A DNA stretch of 16,743 nucleotides from contig CAYJME010000056.1 of the NCBI GenBank assembly GCA_964370795.1, positions 1 to 16,743 on the forward strand, given 5' to 3'. The stretch comes from JAHFOW01 sp964370795 (lineage in GTDB: Bacteria > Planctomycetota > Brocadiia > Brocadiales > Brocadiaceae). Below the pieces are notes generated by a model. That model had not been told where the DNA came from. It ran no database searches and saw nothing but the letters and a program-made list of their open reading frames with translations. Of the stretch, positions 1 through 7,293 are shown piece after piece; position 1 is the stretch's first letter, and each line of letters starts with the position of its first letter. The position numbers and the translations under genes were made by a program.

Positions 1-54
1 AAGCAATCTCCCCGCTTTCATAAAGGAGAATTGGTTGCGGCTATGCTGCGCTAA
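1..54 (+). CDS. Possible 3' end of a gene cut by the window start
   Basis: Frame 1 is open from the first base for 17 codons and stops with TAA at 52-54. The visible tail contains FHKGELVAAMLR. It would converge on the lptC-like gene with a 13-base gap. There is too little to identify a family, and an open stretch this short can occur by chance. On the minus strand I see no convincing continuation of the Lpt gene group (no lptB start) in these bases. Confidence 0.25.
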   Translation, partial: KQSPRFHKGELVAAMLR

Positions 55-67
55 GTAACCTTATCCC

Positions 68-2065
68 CTACTTTTTACTGGTATCAAGCTGCCAGTGTGG
101 TCTGCCTTCCCAGGTGACCTTGTTGCCGGCGATGTCAAAGTAAACCTGATCAGAAAACGTTCTTGCTCCCTCTCTCCGCAGTTCGGCTTTTGGATTGCCG
201 ATTAATAATGCAGCATTCTGAACAAGGTCCCATATAAGCATAGACCCCAGTCCCTCGCTGTCGTTTAACGTTTTACTAAGAAAATAGACGTTACCGGTGG
301 CGATGATCTTCGATATCCGCTGCTTATCGTTTAAATACGCATCAATCTGGTCTCCGTTTAACTTCTGCCCGCCCCGGTAGGCCTGTACTTCTTCAAAAAA
401 GCTTGCTTTTTTCGATATATCATTATAGACCATTTTTTTCGCCCAATTGACCTTTATATCAGTTTCTCCCGCTTCTTTCTTGTCGGAATTCCCTTCGCCC
501 CTTTCATATAAAGTCCCCCTGCCTTCGCAAAGGATGGTCTTTCCGTCTTCATAGAATAAAATTCTCGGCGCAAGAATTTGCCGTTCCTTTCCTTCCTGGA
601 GCATTGCAAAGGGCTTTCCCCTGAGAACGGTAACTTTATTTTTTGCATTCCATGTCATCTGGTCGCCGATGGCTTCTTTAAATAAGCCCTGCTTTTTATT
701 CAAAACATGGACTTTTTCTGAAGCCTTCATGGTTGCCAGGGTAAAATTGCGATCAGCAAATGTTACATCGAGCGTGTTGCATAGTAATGTGGAATTCTCA
801 TTTCTCACTTCAACGTCTTGTTCAAAAATGGCCTCTTTCATGTCATTCGTGAGGTTCATTTTTCCTTCCCACTTTATGTTGATAGTATTTATAGCGGGCG
901 TGTTAGGAGTAGCTGAAAGGGGTTTTTTGTCTGATTTCTCTTTCAGCCTGGTTTTTAAACTGCCAGCGCTTGGCACTTCTATTTTACCCGTCTCTTTAAA
1001 GAAGATCATCTTCAGTGCGTCGATATTCAGACTGTCCATAACAAATTCTGCCTTATGGGGATCTTCTATTGTGGCGGTTTGCAGGGTAACATCCCAGGTT
1101 AGGATACTTCCCTTGGCGATTTTCGTACCCTGTGAGGCGAGCACATTCCCGCTGGCAATCGCCTGTTTGGTTTTTTTTGTCTTTGGATCAAGAAAGAGAG
1201 TGAGTTTATCCGAAAAGATGGTTGAAATACCATTTTTAACCTCGACGTTATCATGAAACGTCATGATGTCTGTTTCCGGCTGTCTGTCAAATATGAGTTG
1301 TCCGCTCGACCGAATAATGGTTTTTTCGGTTTTTGTTTTTCCTATAGTGGTTCCGTTTGTGTTGCTTGTGTCATCTTCCGGGGTTTGAGAAGGTGACGAC
1401 GCACTATCACGGGGTAAGGTAAAGAGGTCATTTGAAATACCGTCCAACATCATTTCTGTATCCCGGGTAATCCACATTTTTTTATTAACAAGGTCTATTT
1501 CACAACCCTGTCCTTTGATATTTAAGCCTTTCCCGTTGATCGTAATCGGGTTATCGGAATACACAAACTTTTTATCCGGAAGATATCGCAGATAGTCTGT
1601 GTTGAGTTGGGTTTCCTGGTCAAACTGAACAACAACATCGTCAGAGAGATGTCCTTCATTAGAGACGGTATTCATCTCTCCGTTTTTAGAGGTAATAAAA
1701 ACGGATACCGTTCCCGCTTCGGTATTTTTCGGATTCAGCACTTCAATCTCAGGAGAAATGATTTTATACACGTTATTTCCAAGCAGGTAGGTGTTTTCCC
1801 CCCGCATGACCAGGGTTTCGTTTCCTTGCTCATCATAATTAGGAATGGACAGTCCCTGTACAGACTGTGTAACCGTTCCGGGTGTTTTGAGATCAGTCGG
1901 TTGTTTGAGCGATGGAGTACTTTCCTTTGTAACAAGGCTTGCCTTTTGGTCTTTTATCTCTTCTTTTTTTGGTTGGGAGATAATGAGTGACACAATAATG
2001 GTAATTATGGAGGCAGCGGGAATACCAATAAATATATATCTTCGTATGGTCATAAAATTCTGCAA
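68..2065 (-). CDS. lptC: LptC-like LPS-export protein with several OstA/LptA-type repeats
   Basis: Probable inner-membrane-anchored periplasmic protein of lipopolysaccharide transport. The first start codon is TTG at 2065; an in-frame ATG at 2053 (661 aa) is an equally possible start, and neither has a good ribosome binding site. Residues 11-30 are a single hydrophobic anchor. A linker follows, then an LptC-like domain at about 75-210. After it come at least three OstA/LptA-type beta segments (about 250-345, 395-470 and 540-600), recognised by repeated 'DNVEV', 'QDVEV' and 'TGNVYF' strands with alternating hydrophobic residues. E. coli LptC and LptA are each under 200 aa, so 665 aa looks like a composite in which one chain supplies the anchor and part of the periplasmic bridge. 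It is last in the kdsD-kdsC-lptC order, 51 bases after kdsC. The family call is firm; the exact role of the extra repeats is inferred. Confidence 0.8.
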   Translation of the reverse strand: MQNFMTIRRYIFIGIPAASIITIIVSLIISQPKKEEIKDQKASLVTKESTPSLKQPTDLKTPGTVTQSVQGLSIPNYDEQGNETLVMRGENTYLLGNNVYKIISPEIEVLNPKNTEAGTVSVFITSKNGEMNTVSNEGHLSDDVVVQFDQETQLNTDYLRYLPDKKFVYSDNPITINGKGLNIKGQGCEIDLVNKKMWITRDTEMMLDGISNDLFTLPRDSASSPSQTPEDDTSNTNGTTIGKTKTEKTIIRSSGQLIFDRQPETDIMTFHDNVEVKNGISTIFSDKLTLFLDPKTKKTKQAIASGNVLASQGTKIAKGSILTWDVTLQTATIEDPHKAEFVMDSLNIDALKMIFFKETGKIEVPSAGSLKTRLKEKSDKKPLSATPNTPAINTINIKWEGKMNLTNDMKEAIFEQDVEVRNENSTLLCNTLDVTFADRNFTLATMKASEKVHVLNKKQGLFKEAIGDQMTWNAKNKVTVLRGKPFAMLQEGKERQILAPRILFYEDGKTILCEGRGTLYERGEGNSDKKEAGETDIKVNWAKKMVYNDISKKASFFEEVQAYRGGQKLNGDQIDAYLNDKQRISKIIATGNVYFLSKTLNDSEGLGSMLIWDLVQNAALLIGNPKAELRREGARTFSDQVYFDIAGNKVTWEGRPHWQLDTSKK

Positions 2066-2116
2066 TTAAATGTTTTATTTAAATGTATAGGAATTTCAAA
2101 CTTTCTGTTATTACCT

Positions 2117-2623
2117 TTACGGTTTCTCGTATCGTTCCATAATAAAATCCCATTTCTCCTGGAATTTGAGAATTTTCTCTACAACCTCCCGTACAGCGCC
2201 AGAACCTCCTTTTGTCTTTGTAACATAAAGGGCATGTTGCTTCACGATGGGTGATGCGTTGGCAACGGCAATGGGAAGCCCAACACGATAGAGAATAGGG
2301 AGGTCTATAAGGTCGTCGCCGATATAGCAGACTTCTTCGTCCCGGAGCGCGTGTTTTTCAAGGATTTTTTTGTAGGCATCGATTTTGTTTTTGGTTCCCT
2401 GGTATACATCCTCAATACCCAGTTCCCTTGCGCGATGGTTTACTGCCTCAGAGTTTCTTCCGCTGATAATGGCCGTTTTTATGCCTGCCCGGTGAAGGTA
2501 TGAGATGCCGGTGCCGTCTAATACGTGAAATGCCTTTGTTTCGCATCCGCCGGAATCAATATATATGGCGCCATCGGTTAAAACACCATCAACATCTATA
2601 ATGACAATCTTGATGTTTTTCAA
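2117..2623 (-). CDS. kdsC: 3-deoxy-D-manno-octulosonate 8-phosphate phosphatase (KdsC)
   Basis: HAD-superfamily phosphatase of 168 aa, a normal KdsC length, with no cap domain. It removes phosphate from Kdo-8-phosphate to give Kdo for LPS inner core. HAD motif I is IDVDGVLTDG, with nucleophile Asp10 and acid/base Asp12. Motif II is SGRN at 54-57. Lys80 fits motif III. Motif IV is GDDLID at 102-107. The start is TTG at 2623, three bases after the kdsD stop, and a GGAGG lies inside the end of kdsD about 14 bases upstream, so translation is probably coupled to kdsD. The family call is strong because all four motifs are intact and the neighbours belong to the same pathway. Confidence 0.93.
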   Translation of the reverse strand: MKNIKIVIIDVDGVLTDGAIYIDSGGCETKAFHVLDGTGISYLHRAGIKTAIISGRNSEAVNHRARELGIEDVYQGTKNKIDAYKKILEKHALRDEEVCYIGDDLIDLPILYRVGLPIAVANASPIVKQHALYVTKTKGGSGAVREVVEKILKFQEKWDFIMERYEKP

Positions 2624-2626
2624 AAA

Positions 2627-3646
2627 TTAAAACCCGACCTCCAATAAATCCTGCACATCAATGATACCAACAGGCGTGTTGGTGTCATTAACTACGGGGA
2701 GTTGGTCGATTTTATATTCTTTTAATCTCTTATATGCCTCTGCTACGAGGCAGCCGGTGTGTATTACCCTGGGCGACCGTGTCATGACCTCTTTTACGCT
2801 GCAATGTAAAAATGTTATGCCATCTCTCAAATGCCTCCGGAGATCACCATCGGTAAAAAACCCCACCAGTTTATTTTTGTCATCCACGAGGCTGACTGCG
2901 CCGGGTTTTCCGGGTGTTTCCGTCATGATGGCGATCACATCGAGCAGAGGTGTGTCCTCATGCGCAACCGGATTCTCTTCATTTTTGCGCATAACCATTT
3001 CCACCGTAAGTAATTTTCTGCCCAGGTCGCCGCCCGGATGATAGAGGGCATAATCCTCTTTACTGAGGTTGCGCTTTTTAAACAACGAAAGCGCCAGGGC
3101 GTCCCCCAGGGCAAGCATGGCCGTTGAACTTGCAGATGGGGCGAGACCTAATGGGCACGGTTCATCAATCTTTCCGATATCAAGCACAATATCGCTGTAT
3201 TTGGCCAGAGAAGATTTATTATTTCCCGTAATGGCGATCACCGTTGACCCAATCCTCTTTACAAAAGGCAGGAGCATAACAACCTCGGTTTCTCCGCTGT
3301 TTGAGAGCGCAAGGACGACGTCATCTGTTACGATCCTTCCCAGATCGCCATGCCGCGCCTCTGAACAGTGAATCCAGTAAGAGGGTGTTCCGGTACTCGC
3401 AAGGGTTGCAGAAATTTTCTGGCCGATGATTCCAGCCTTCCCAATACCCGTAACGACAACCCGTCCTTTACATGCAAAGATTACGTCAATAGCCTTTTGA
3501 AAATTGTGGTCGATGCGGTCAATGAGGTTTCTTATAGCGTCTGATTCAAGGAGTAATACCTCCCGTGCAAACGCAATATCGGGCAAGGAATCTTTTTTTA
3601 TAACGTTGTCCTTATGTTCTGCTGATTTTGTGGAACGAGTACTCAT
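2627..3646 (-). CDS. kdsD: Arabinose-5-phosphate isomerase (KdsD)
   Basis: Converts ribulose-5-phosphate to arabinose-5-phosphate, the first committed step to Kdo. There is a SIS sugar-isomerase domain at about 45-185, with GIGKAG, the LSNSGET loop, HGDLG and PSASSTAMLALGDALA, followed by a pair of CBS domains at about 215-339. With the ATG at 3646 the protein has 339 aa, close to the usual KdsD length. The frame stays open upstream to a TTG at 3793 (388 aa), but that extension is not KdsD-like and begins upstream of a good minus-strand promoter (-10 at 3708-3713), so it cannot be translated from that transcript. No clear Shine-Dalgarno precedes the ATG. First gene of the kdsD-kdsC-lptC unit. 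Confidence 0.92.
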   Translation of the reverse strand: MSTRSTKSAEHKDNVIKKDSLPDIAFAREVLLLESDAIRNLIDRIDHNFQKAIDVIFACKGRVVVTGIGKAGIIGQKISATLASTGTPSYWIHCSEARHGDLGRIVTDDVVLALSNSGETEVVMLLPFVKRIGSTVIAITGNNKSSLAKYSDIVLDIGKIDEPCPLGLAPSASSTAMLALGDALALSLFKKRNLSKEDYALYHPGGDLGRKLLTVEMVMRKNEENPVAHEDTPLLDVIAIMTETPGKPGAVSLVDDKNKLVGFFTDGDLRRHLRDGITFLHCSVKEVMTRSPRVIHTGCLVAEAYKRLKEYKIDQLPVVNDTNTPVGIIDVQDLLEVGF

Positions 3647-3707
3647 GATTATTTTAAACGATTTGAAAGGAAGAGTTTTGCCAACGGCCAGTCGTAACTT
3701 GTTTAAA

Positions 3708-3736
3708 ATTATAGTGGTCATTCTCTGAACATGCAA
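3708..3736 (-). promoter_or_regulatory. Sigma70-like promoter for kdsD-kdsC-lptC
   Basis: Read on the minus strand, a -35 TTGCAT (3736-3731) is followed by exactly 17 bases and a perfect -10 TATAAT (3713-3708). Transcription would begin near 3701, leaving a leader of about 55 bases before the kdsD ATG at 3646. The -35 matches the consensus at only three positions. Confidence 0.65.
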
Positions 3737-3786
3737 GGGAAAAGAACTGAGTTCATTAAGGCAGAGACCTGTTAAGTGTTCTATAC

Positions 3787-3815
3787 TTGACAACTTATTT
3801 CTCTTGTGCTAATAT
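3787..3815 (+). promoter_or_regulatory. Strong sigma70-like promoter for the M50 protease-scpA unit
   Basis: A perfect -35 TTGACA (3787-3792), a 17-base spacer and -10 TAATAT (3810-3815), one mismatch from consensus. The expected transcription start is near 3822, just ahead of the ribosome binding site AAGGAGGG at 3829-3836. It is divergent from the kdsD promoter, with about 50 bases between the two -35 elements. Confidence 0.75.
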
Positions 3816-3847
3816 GCCCATCAGAAATAAGGAGGGCAAACACTTTA

Positions 3848-4477
3848 GTGAACTTCAATAATTTAATCATCTTAATACCCACGATACTCTATGCTTTGAC
3901 CATCCATGAGTATTTTCATGGATGGACGGCTAATAAATTAGGCGACCCCACGGCGAGGCTGCAAGGGCGGCTGACGTTAAATCCACTTGCACATATTGAC
4001 ATCCTTGGCGCCTTATGCTTTGTTTTTGCCCATTTTGGATGGGGCAAACCCGTTCCCATAAACCCTTATAATTTCAAAAACCCCCGACGCGACAATGTGA
4101 TTGTATCCTTTGCAGGGCCTGCCGCTAATTTTGTTTCTGCGTTGATGTTTGGCATACTCTTTCAACTCCTGAGGAGCGCATCGTTTCTCCCTTTAGGCGC
4201 TTCTGCTACATTATTCAATCTCCTGTTATCAGGAATCGTCATGAATCTCTCGCTTGCTTTTTTTAATATGATCCCTTTATATCCTCTGGATGGCTCCCAT
4301 ATCATGGAAGGTTTATTGCCCTATCAAATGGCGCAGAAATACAAGGAAATTGAGCGATACAGCCCATTTATTTTATTGGGAATAATCTTTATAGGAAATT
4401 ATACGAATATATCAATTTTGAGTATGGTCCTGAGCCCCCCCATAAACTATTTTCTCAGATTATTTACGGGGCTATAA
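3848..4477 (+). CDS. Site-2-type (M50) membrane zinc metalloprotease
   Basis: Intramembrane peptidase of the M50 family, in the small form without PDZ domain. The zinc motif HEYFH is at residues 20-24 in the first membrane segment. The third ligand lies in LYPLDGS, with Asp148, in a later hydrophobic segment. Several further transmembrane stretches are visible (about 90-115, 125-150 and 170-205). I chose the GTG at 3848 (209 aa) because AAGGAGGG sits 11 bases upstream; the longer open frame from GTG 3806 starts inside the -10 region and is not credible. scpA follows after two bases, a pairing seen in many bacteria. The substrate is unknown. Catalytic residues are intact, so it is probably active. 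Confidence 0.88.
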   Translation: MNFNNLIILIPTILYALTIHEYFHGWTANKLGDPTARLQGRLTLNPLAHIDILGALCFVFAHFGWGKPVPINPYNFKNPRRDNVIVSFAGPAANFVSALMFGILFQLLRSASFLPLGASATLFNLLLSGIVMNLSLAFFNMIPLYPLDGSHIMEGLLPYQMAQKYKEIERYSPFILLGIIFIGNYTNISILSMVLSPPINYFLRLFTGL

Positions 4478-4479
4478 AA

Positions 4480-5244
4480 ATGACTGATTATAAGGTAGAT
4501 TTAGACATTTATAATGGGCCCCTTGATTTGCTTCTTTACCTGATAAGAAAAGAAGAAGTGAACATCTGCGATATCCCCATAGCCAAAATTACCGACCAGT
4601 ATTTGCACTATGTAGAAATGTTGAAAATCCTGGATATGAATATTGTGGGGGATTTTCTCGTAATGGCCGCCACCCTTATGTATGTCAAATCATATATGCT
4701 CCTCCCGCGTACGGAAATGCCCGAACAGGGAGAAGAAGAGATTGATGACCCACGATTGTCGCTGGTCAAACAATTACTGGAATATAAACGATATAAGGAA
4801 AGTACCTTTCTCCTCGCATCAAGGGCTGCCGAATGGGAAAGAAAGTGCAAACGTATCCATAGGGAAATTCCTGTTGAACCAACGGAAAAAGACAAGGAAT
4901 TGCCGCTTGACGGTGTAAGTTTATGGGATCTGCTGCAAAGATTTTCCCAGATTATGAAGCAGACGTTGATGAATGTGCCGGCAAAGGTAACCTATGACGA
5001 TGTGCCGATACAGGAGTATATGAACGAGGTGCTGGAAAGGGTACATACCCATACAATGATAACCTTTACCAGTCTTTTTAAGGGAATACGCGAACGGATT
5101 CGCATCATTGGGTTTTTCCTTGCCTTGTTGGAACTGGTTCGTTTAAAGAGGATAAAACTTGAACAACTGGCTAATTTTGAGGATATTCAGATATCATTAC
5201 CTGAAAAGCCGTCCGATAAAGCAGAGGTCGGTTTACCGGTATAA
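4480..5244 (+). CDS. scpA: Segregation and condensation protein A (ScpA kleisin)
   Basis: Kleisin subunit that bridges the two SMC heads and, with ScpB, forms bacterial condensin for chromosome compaction and segregation. The N-terminal signature YNGPLDLLLYLIRKEEVNICDIPI (residues 11-34), the following helix with IVGDFLVMAATLMYVKS, and the C-terminal winged helix (about 180-240, including LALLELVRLKRI) are all typical. Length of 254 aa is normal. The ATG at 4480 lies two bases after the protease stop, so the two genes are probably translated together. scpB, the usual neighbour, is not present in this window, but smc itself begins at 15821. The identification is firm. Confidence 0.95.
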   Translation: MTDYKVDLDIYNGPLDLLLYLIRKEEVNICDIPIAKITDQYLHYVEMLKILDMNIVGDFLVMAATLMYVKSYMLLPRTEMPEQGEEEIDDPRLSLVKQLLEYKRYKESTFLLASRAAEWERKCKRIHREIPVEPTEKDKELPLDGVSLWDLLQRFSQIMKQTLMNVPAKVTYDDVPIQEYMNEVLERVHTHTMITFTSLFKGIRERIRIIGFFLALLELVRLKRIKLEQLANFEDIQISLPEKPSDKAEVGLPV

Positions 5245-5251
5245 TTTTAAA

Positions 5252-5280
5252 TTGAAATTGTCTCACTCGTTTGTTAAAAT
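5252..5280 (+). promoter_or_regulatory. Candidate promoter for the trm112-like/yidC/mnmE unit
   Basis: TTGAAA (5252-5257), 17 bases, then TAAAAT (5275-5280); each hexamer is one base from consensus. It lies in the 103-base gap after scpA. The region is AT-rich, so a chance match is possible. Confidence 0.45.
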
Positions 5281-5347
5281 TTTAAGCTTACTAAATTTCG
5301 TAAATATTTAAATCTGGTTAAGGTTTATCATATCTAAGGTAATCGCT

Positions 5348-5527
5348 ATGATTTCTCAGGAATTATTGGATATTCTTGCATGCCCCCTTTGCAAGGCCGA
5401 TGTTCGGCTTGAAGGGGATAGTATTATATGTATACAATGCGGTCGAAGATACCCGGTAAGAGATGACATCCCTGTTATGCTTATTGACGAGGCTGAATTA
5501 CCAGAGGAATCGGAAAAGGAACGTTGA
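5348..5527 (+). CDS. Trm112/YcaR-family small zinc-ribbon protein
   Basis: A 59-aa open frame starting ISQELLDILACPLC. It has a four-cysteine zinc ribbon: Cys12 and Cys15 in ACPLC, and Cys28 and Cys31 in CIQCG. RRYPVRDDIPVML then follows, the hallmark of the Trm112/YcaR (UPF0434) family. In eukaryotes and archaea Trm112 activates several methyltransferases; the bacterial members are mostly uncharacterised, so no partner is claimed. AAGG lies eight bases before the ATG. Its TGA stop (5525-5527) overlaps the yidC ATG by one base, so the two are translationally coupled. The acidic tail contains the AAAAGGA used as the yidC ribosome binding site. Easily missed because of its size. Confidence 0.85.
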   Translation: MISQELLDILACPLCKADVRLEGDSIICIQCGRRYPVRDDIPVMLIDEAELPEESEKER

Positions 5528-7218
5528 TGGATAGAAAGGCGCTTATTGCGGTTGTTGTTTGTGGGATACTTATGATATTGTATTATCCCTTTATATTACC
5601 CTTGTTTTCTAAAAAAGCTCAGCCTGTTGAGGTAGTTACAGAAGAAGCGCTTTCCGGGAAACAACAGGAAGGAAAGGCTGAAACAGAATTAAAATCCAAA
5701 CCTTTATCTATAACCCAGGAAATACCATCACAGACAAATATTCCACCCCAGGAAGTTACGATTGAAAATGAACTGGTTAGGATGGTCTGGACAAACGATG
5801 GCGCTGCGATTAAATCCATCCAACTCAAAAATTTCAAAAATACAGAGGCAAAAAACACCCTGGAGTTAATTAAAGAAATAAATACAGAATACCTTCCCCT
5901 TGCAATTGATAATATCTTTCAGAGGAAAGACTTCCGCAAGCACCGATATACGGTTGCTGAGCAAAGTACAAATAAGATTGTTTTTACAGCACGGCTTGAA
6001 GAAGGGATAAATATTGTTAAAACGGTTAGCTTACCACCCGCTAAATATCATGCCGAAATAGAAGTCGCGCTGGAAAACAACACTGATACCGAAATCCCTT
6101 TAACCTATGACATCATTGCCTCTTCCATGATTACCCACGAAGGCACTCTTGGCGCAGATATAGCGGCTGTTGTAGGTGTTGATATGGGAAACAAAAGAAC
6201 GAAACTGGTGCGTATACTACCAAAGGAACTTCCTTCTAAGAATGAATCCGCTGGTATTGTATGGACCGGCTCGGTGAATAAATATTTTGCTACTGTTTTG
6301 AAACCACAGTCCAGTGAATGGGTTGCATCAATCAATTCGCAGGCATTCGACGCCATGGGCCAACCGTCAAACGAAAAGTCCGAGCTGGGCAATTTTATGG
6401 TCAGCTTGCAAACCAAGCTCCGTCTGAATCCCCACGACATCATCAAACACAACTATATATATTTTGTTGGACCAAAAAAAGAGGAAGTCCTGGCACAATA
6501 TGAAAATCTGAATGCGCTTCTGAGTTACGGCTGGCTCAATTCTATCAGCAAGGTGCTCCTCGCCTTTCTCAATGCCGTTCACAGGGTAATCCCCAATTAT
6601 GGCGTATCTATTATTATAATGACTATCATCATTAAGGCATTCCTCTTCCCGTTAACAAGGAAGAGCCAGGTCTCCATGTACAGGATGCAGCAATTACAGC
6701 CCATGATAAACCTCATGAAAGAGAAATACAAACACGATAAACAGAGGATGGGCAAGGAGCAGATGTTGTTATTCAAAAAACACGGGGTTAATCCTATGAG
6801 TGGCTGCCTGCCTATGTTTTTGCAGCTTCCCGTGTTTATTGCCCTCTTCCGCACCTTACAACTTTCTTTTGAAATGAGACAGGCGCCTTTTTTGTTATGG
6901 ATTAACGACCTTTCAATGCCAGACACCTTACTCAGCTTTCCGTTTCACATCCCCTTTATTGGCAATACCCTCAATGTATTACCGCTCATTATGACCGCCG
7001 CTTCTTTTGGACAGATGAAGACGACACCCAAGGCTCCGGCAGTAGACTCTCAGGCGCAGGCGCAACAAAAGATGATGTCCTTTATGCCTGTTATTTTCGC
7101 CTTTATCCTTTATCATATGCCTTCAGGACTTACGATTTACTGGACAACCAGTACCTTACTCAGCATCATCGAAGGTATTTTGATCAGGAAATCTACCAGA
7201 AAGATAAAAATTAGATAG
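5527..7218 (+). CDS. yidC: Membrane protein insertase YidC
   Basis: Inserts and folds inner-membrane proteins, alone or with SecYEG. The 563-aa chain has the diderm layout: N-terminal membrane segment (about 6-26), a low-complexity linker, a large periplasmic beta domain (about 70-330) and the conserved five-helix core near 345-560. The core shows NYGVSIIIMT, FPLTRKSQVSMYRMQQLQP, VNPMSGCLPMFLQLPVFIALF, RQAPFLLWINDLS and MPSGLTIYW. The start is ATG 5527, overlapping the preceding stop, with AAGGA six bases upstream; a TTG one codon earlier is less likely. The groove residue that is Arg in E. coli (R366) and most homologues is Lys370 here, a conservative change. mnmE follows, a very common order. 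Identification is certain. Confidence 0.97.
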   Translation: MDRKALIAVVVCGILMILYYPFILPLFSKKAQPVEVVTEEALSGKQQEGKAETELKSKPLSITQEIPSQTNIPPQEVTIENELVRMVWTNDGAAIKSIQLKNFKNTEAKNTLELIKEINTEYLPLAIDNIFQRKDFRKHRYTVAEQSTNKIVFTARLEEGINIVKTVSLPPAKYHAEIEVALENNTDTEIPLTYDIIASSMITHEGTLGADIAAVVGVDMGNKRTKLVRILPKELPSKNESAGIVWTGSVNKYFATVLKPQSSEWVASINSQAFDAMGQPSNEKSELGNFMVSLQTKLRLNPHDIIKHNYIYFVGPKKEEVLAQYENLNALLSYGWLNSISKVLLAFLNAVHRVIPNYGVSIIIMTIIIKAFLFPLTRKSQVSMYRMQQLQPMINLMKEKYKHDKQRMGKEQMLLFKKHGVNPMSGCLPMFLQLPVFIALFRTLQLSFEMRQAPFLLWINDLSMPDTLLSFPFHIPFIGNTLNVLPLIMTAASFGQMKTTPKAPAVDSQAQAQQKMMSFMPVIFAFILYHMPSGLTIYWTTSTLLSIIEGILIRKSTRKIKIR

Positions 7219-7239
7219 TTTAATGTGAAGAAAATTCTC

Positions 7240-7268
7240 TGTAGAGCGAAGCGGCGCTTCGCTCCACA
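7240..7268. repeat. Near-perfect palindrome between yidC and mnmE
   Basis: Arms GAGCGAAGC (7244-7252) and GCTTCGCTC (7256-7264) pair perfectly around a GGC loop. After one mismatch, TGT/ACA extends the stem to 13 positions. No T-run follows on the plus strand, so it is not a classic terminator. It resembles a REP-type or small dispersed palindromic element; an mRNA-processing or stabilising hairpin inside the operon is the alternative. Confidence 0.6.
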
Positions 7269-7293
7269 CAAAAGTAGCTGAAAGTCTTTTTTT

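Noticed and set aside
669..1256. 195-aa plus-strand open frame opposite the lptC-like gene
   Set aside because: Antisense shadow. The minus-strand frame has the LptC/OstA pattern and the operon context; this one has no ribosome binding site or family pattern.
2627..3793. 388-aa version of KdsD starting at TTG 3793
   Set aside because: The extra 49 residues are not KdsD-like and start upstream of the minus-strand promoter.
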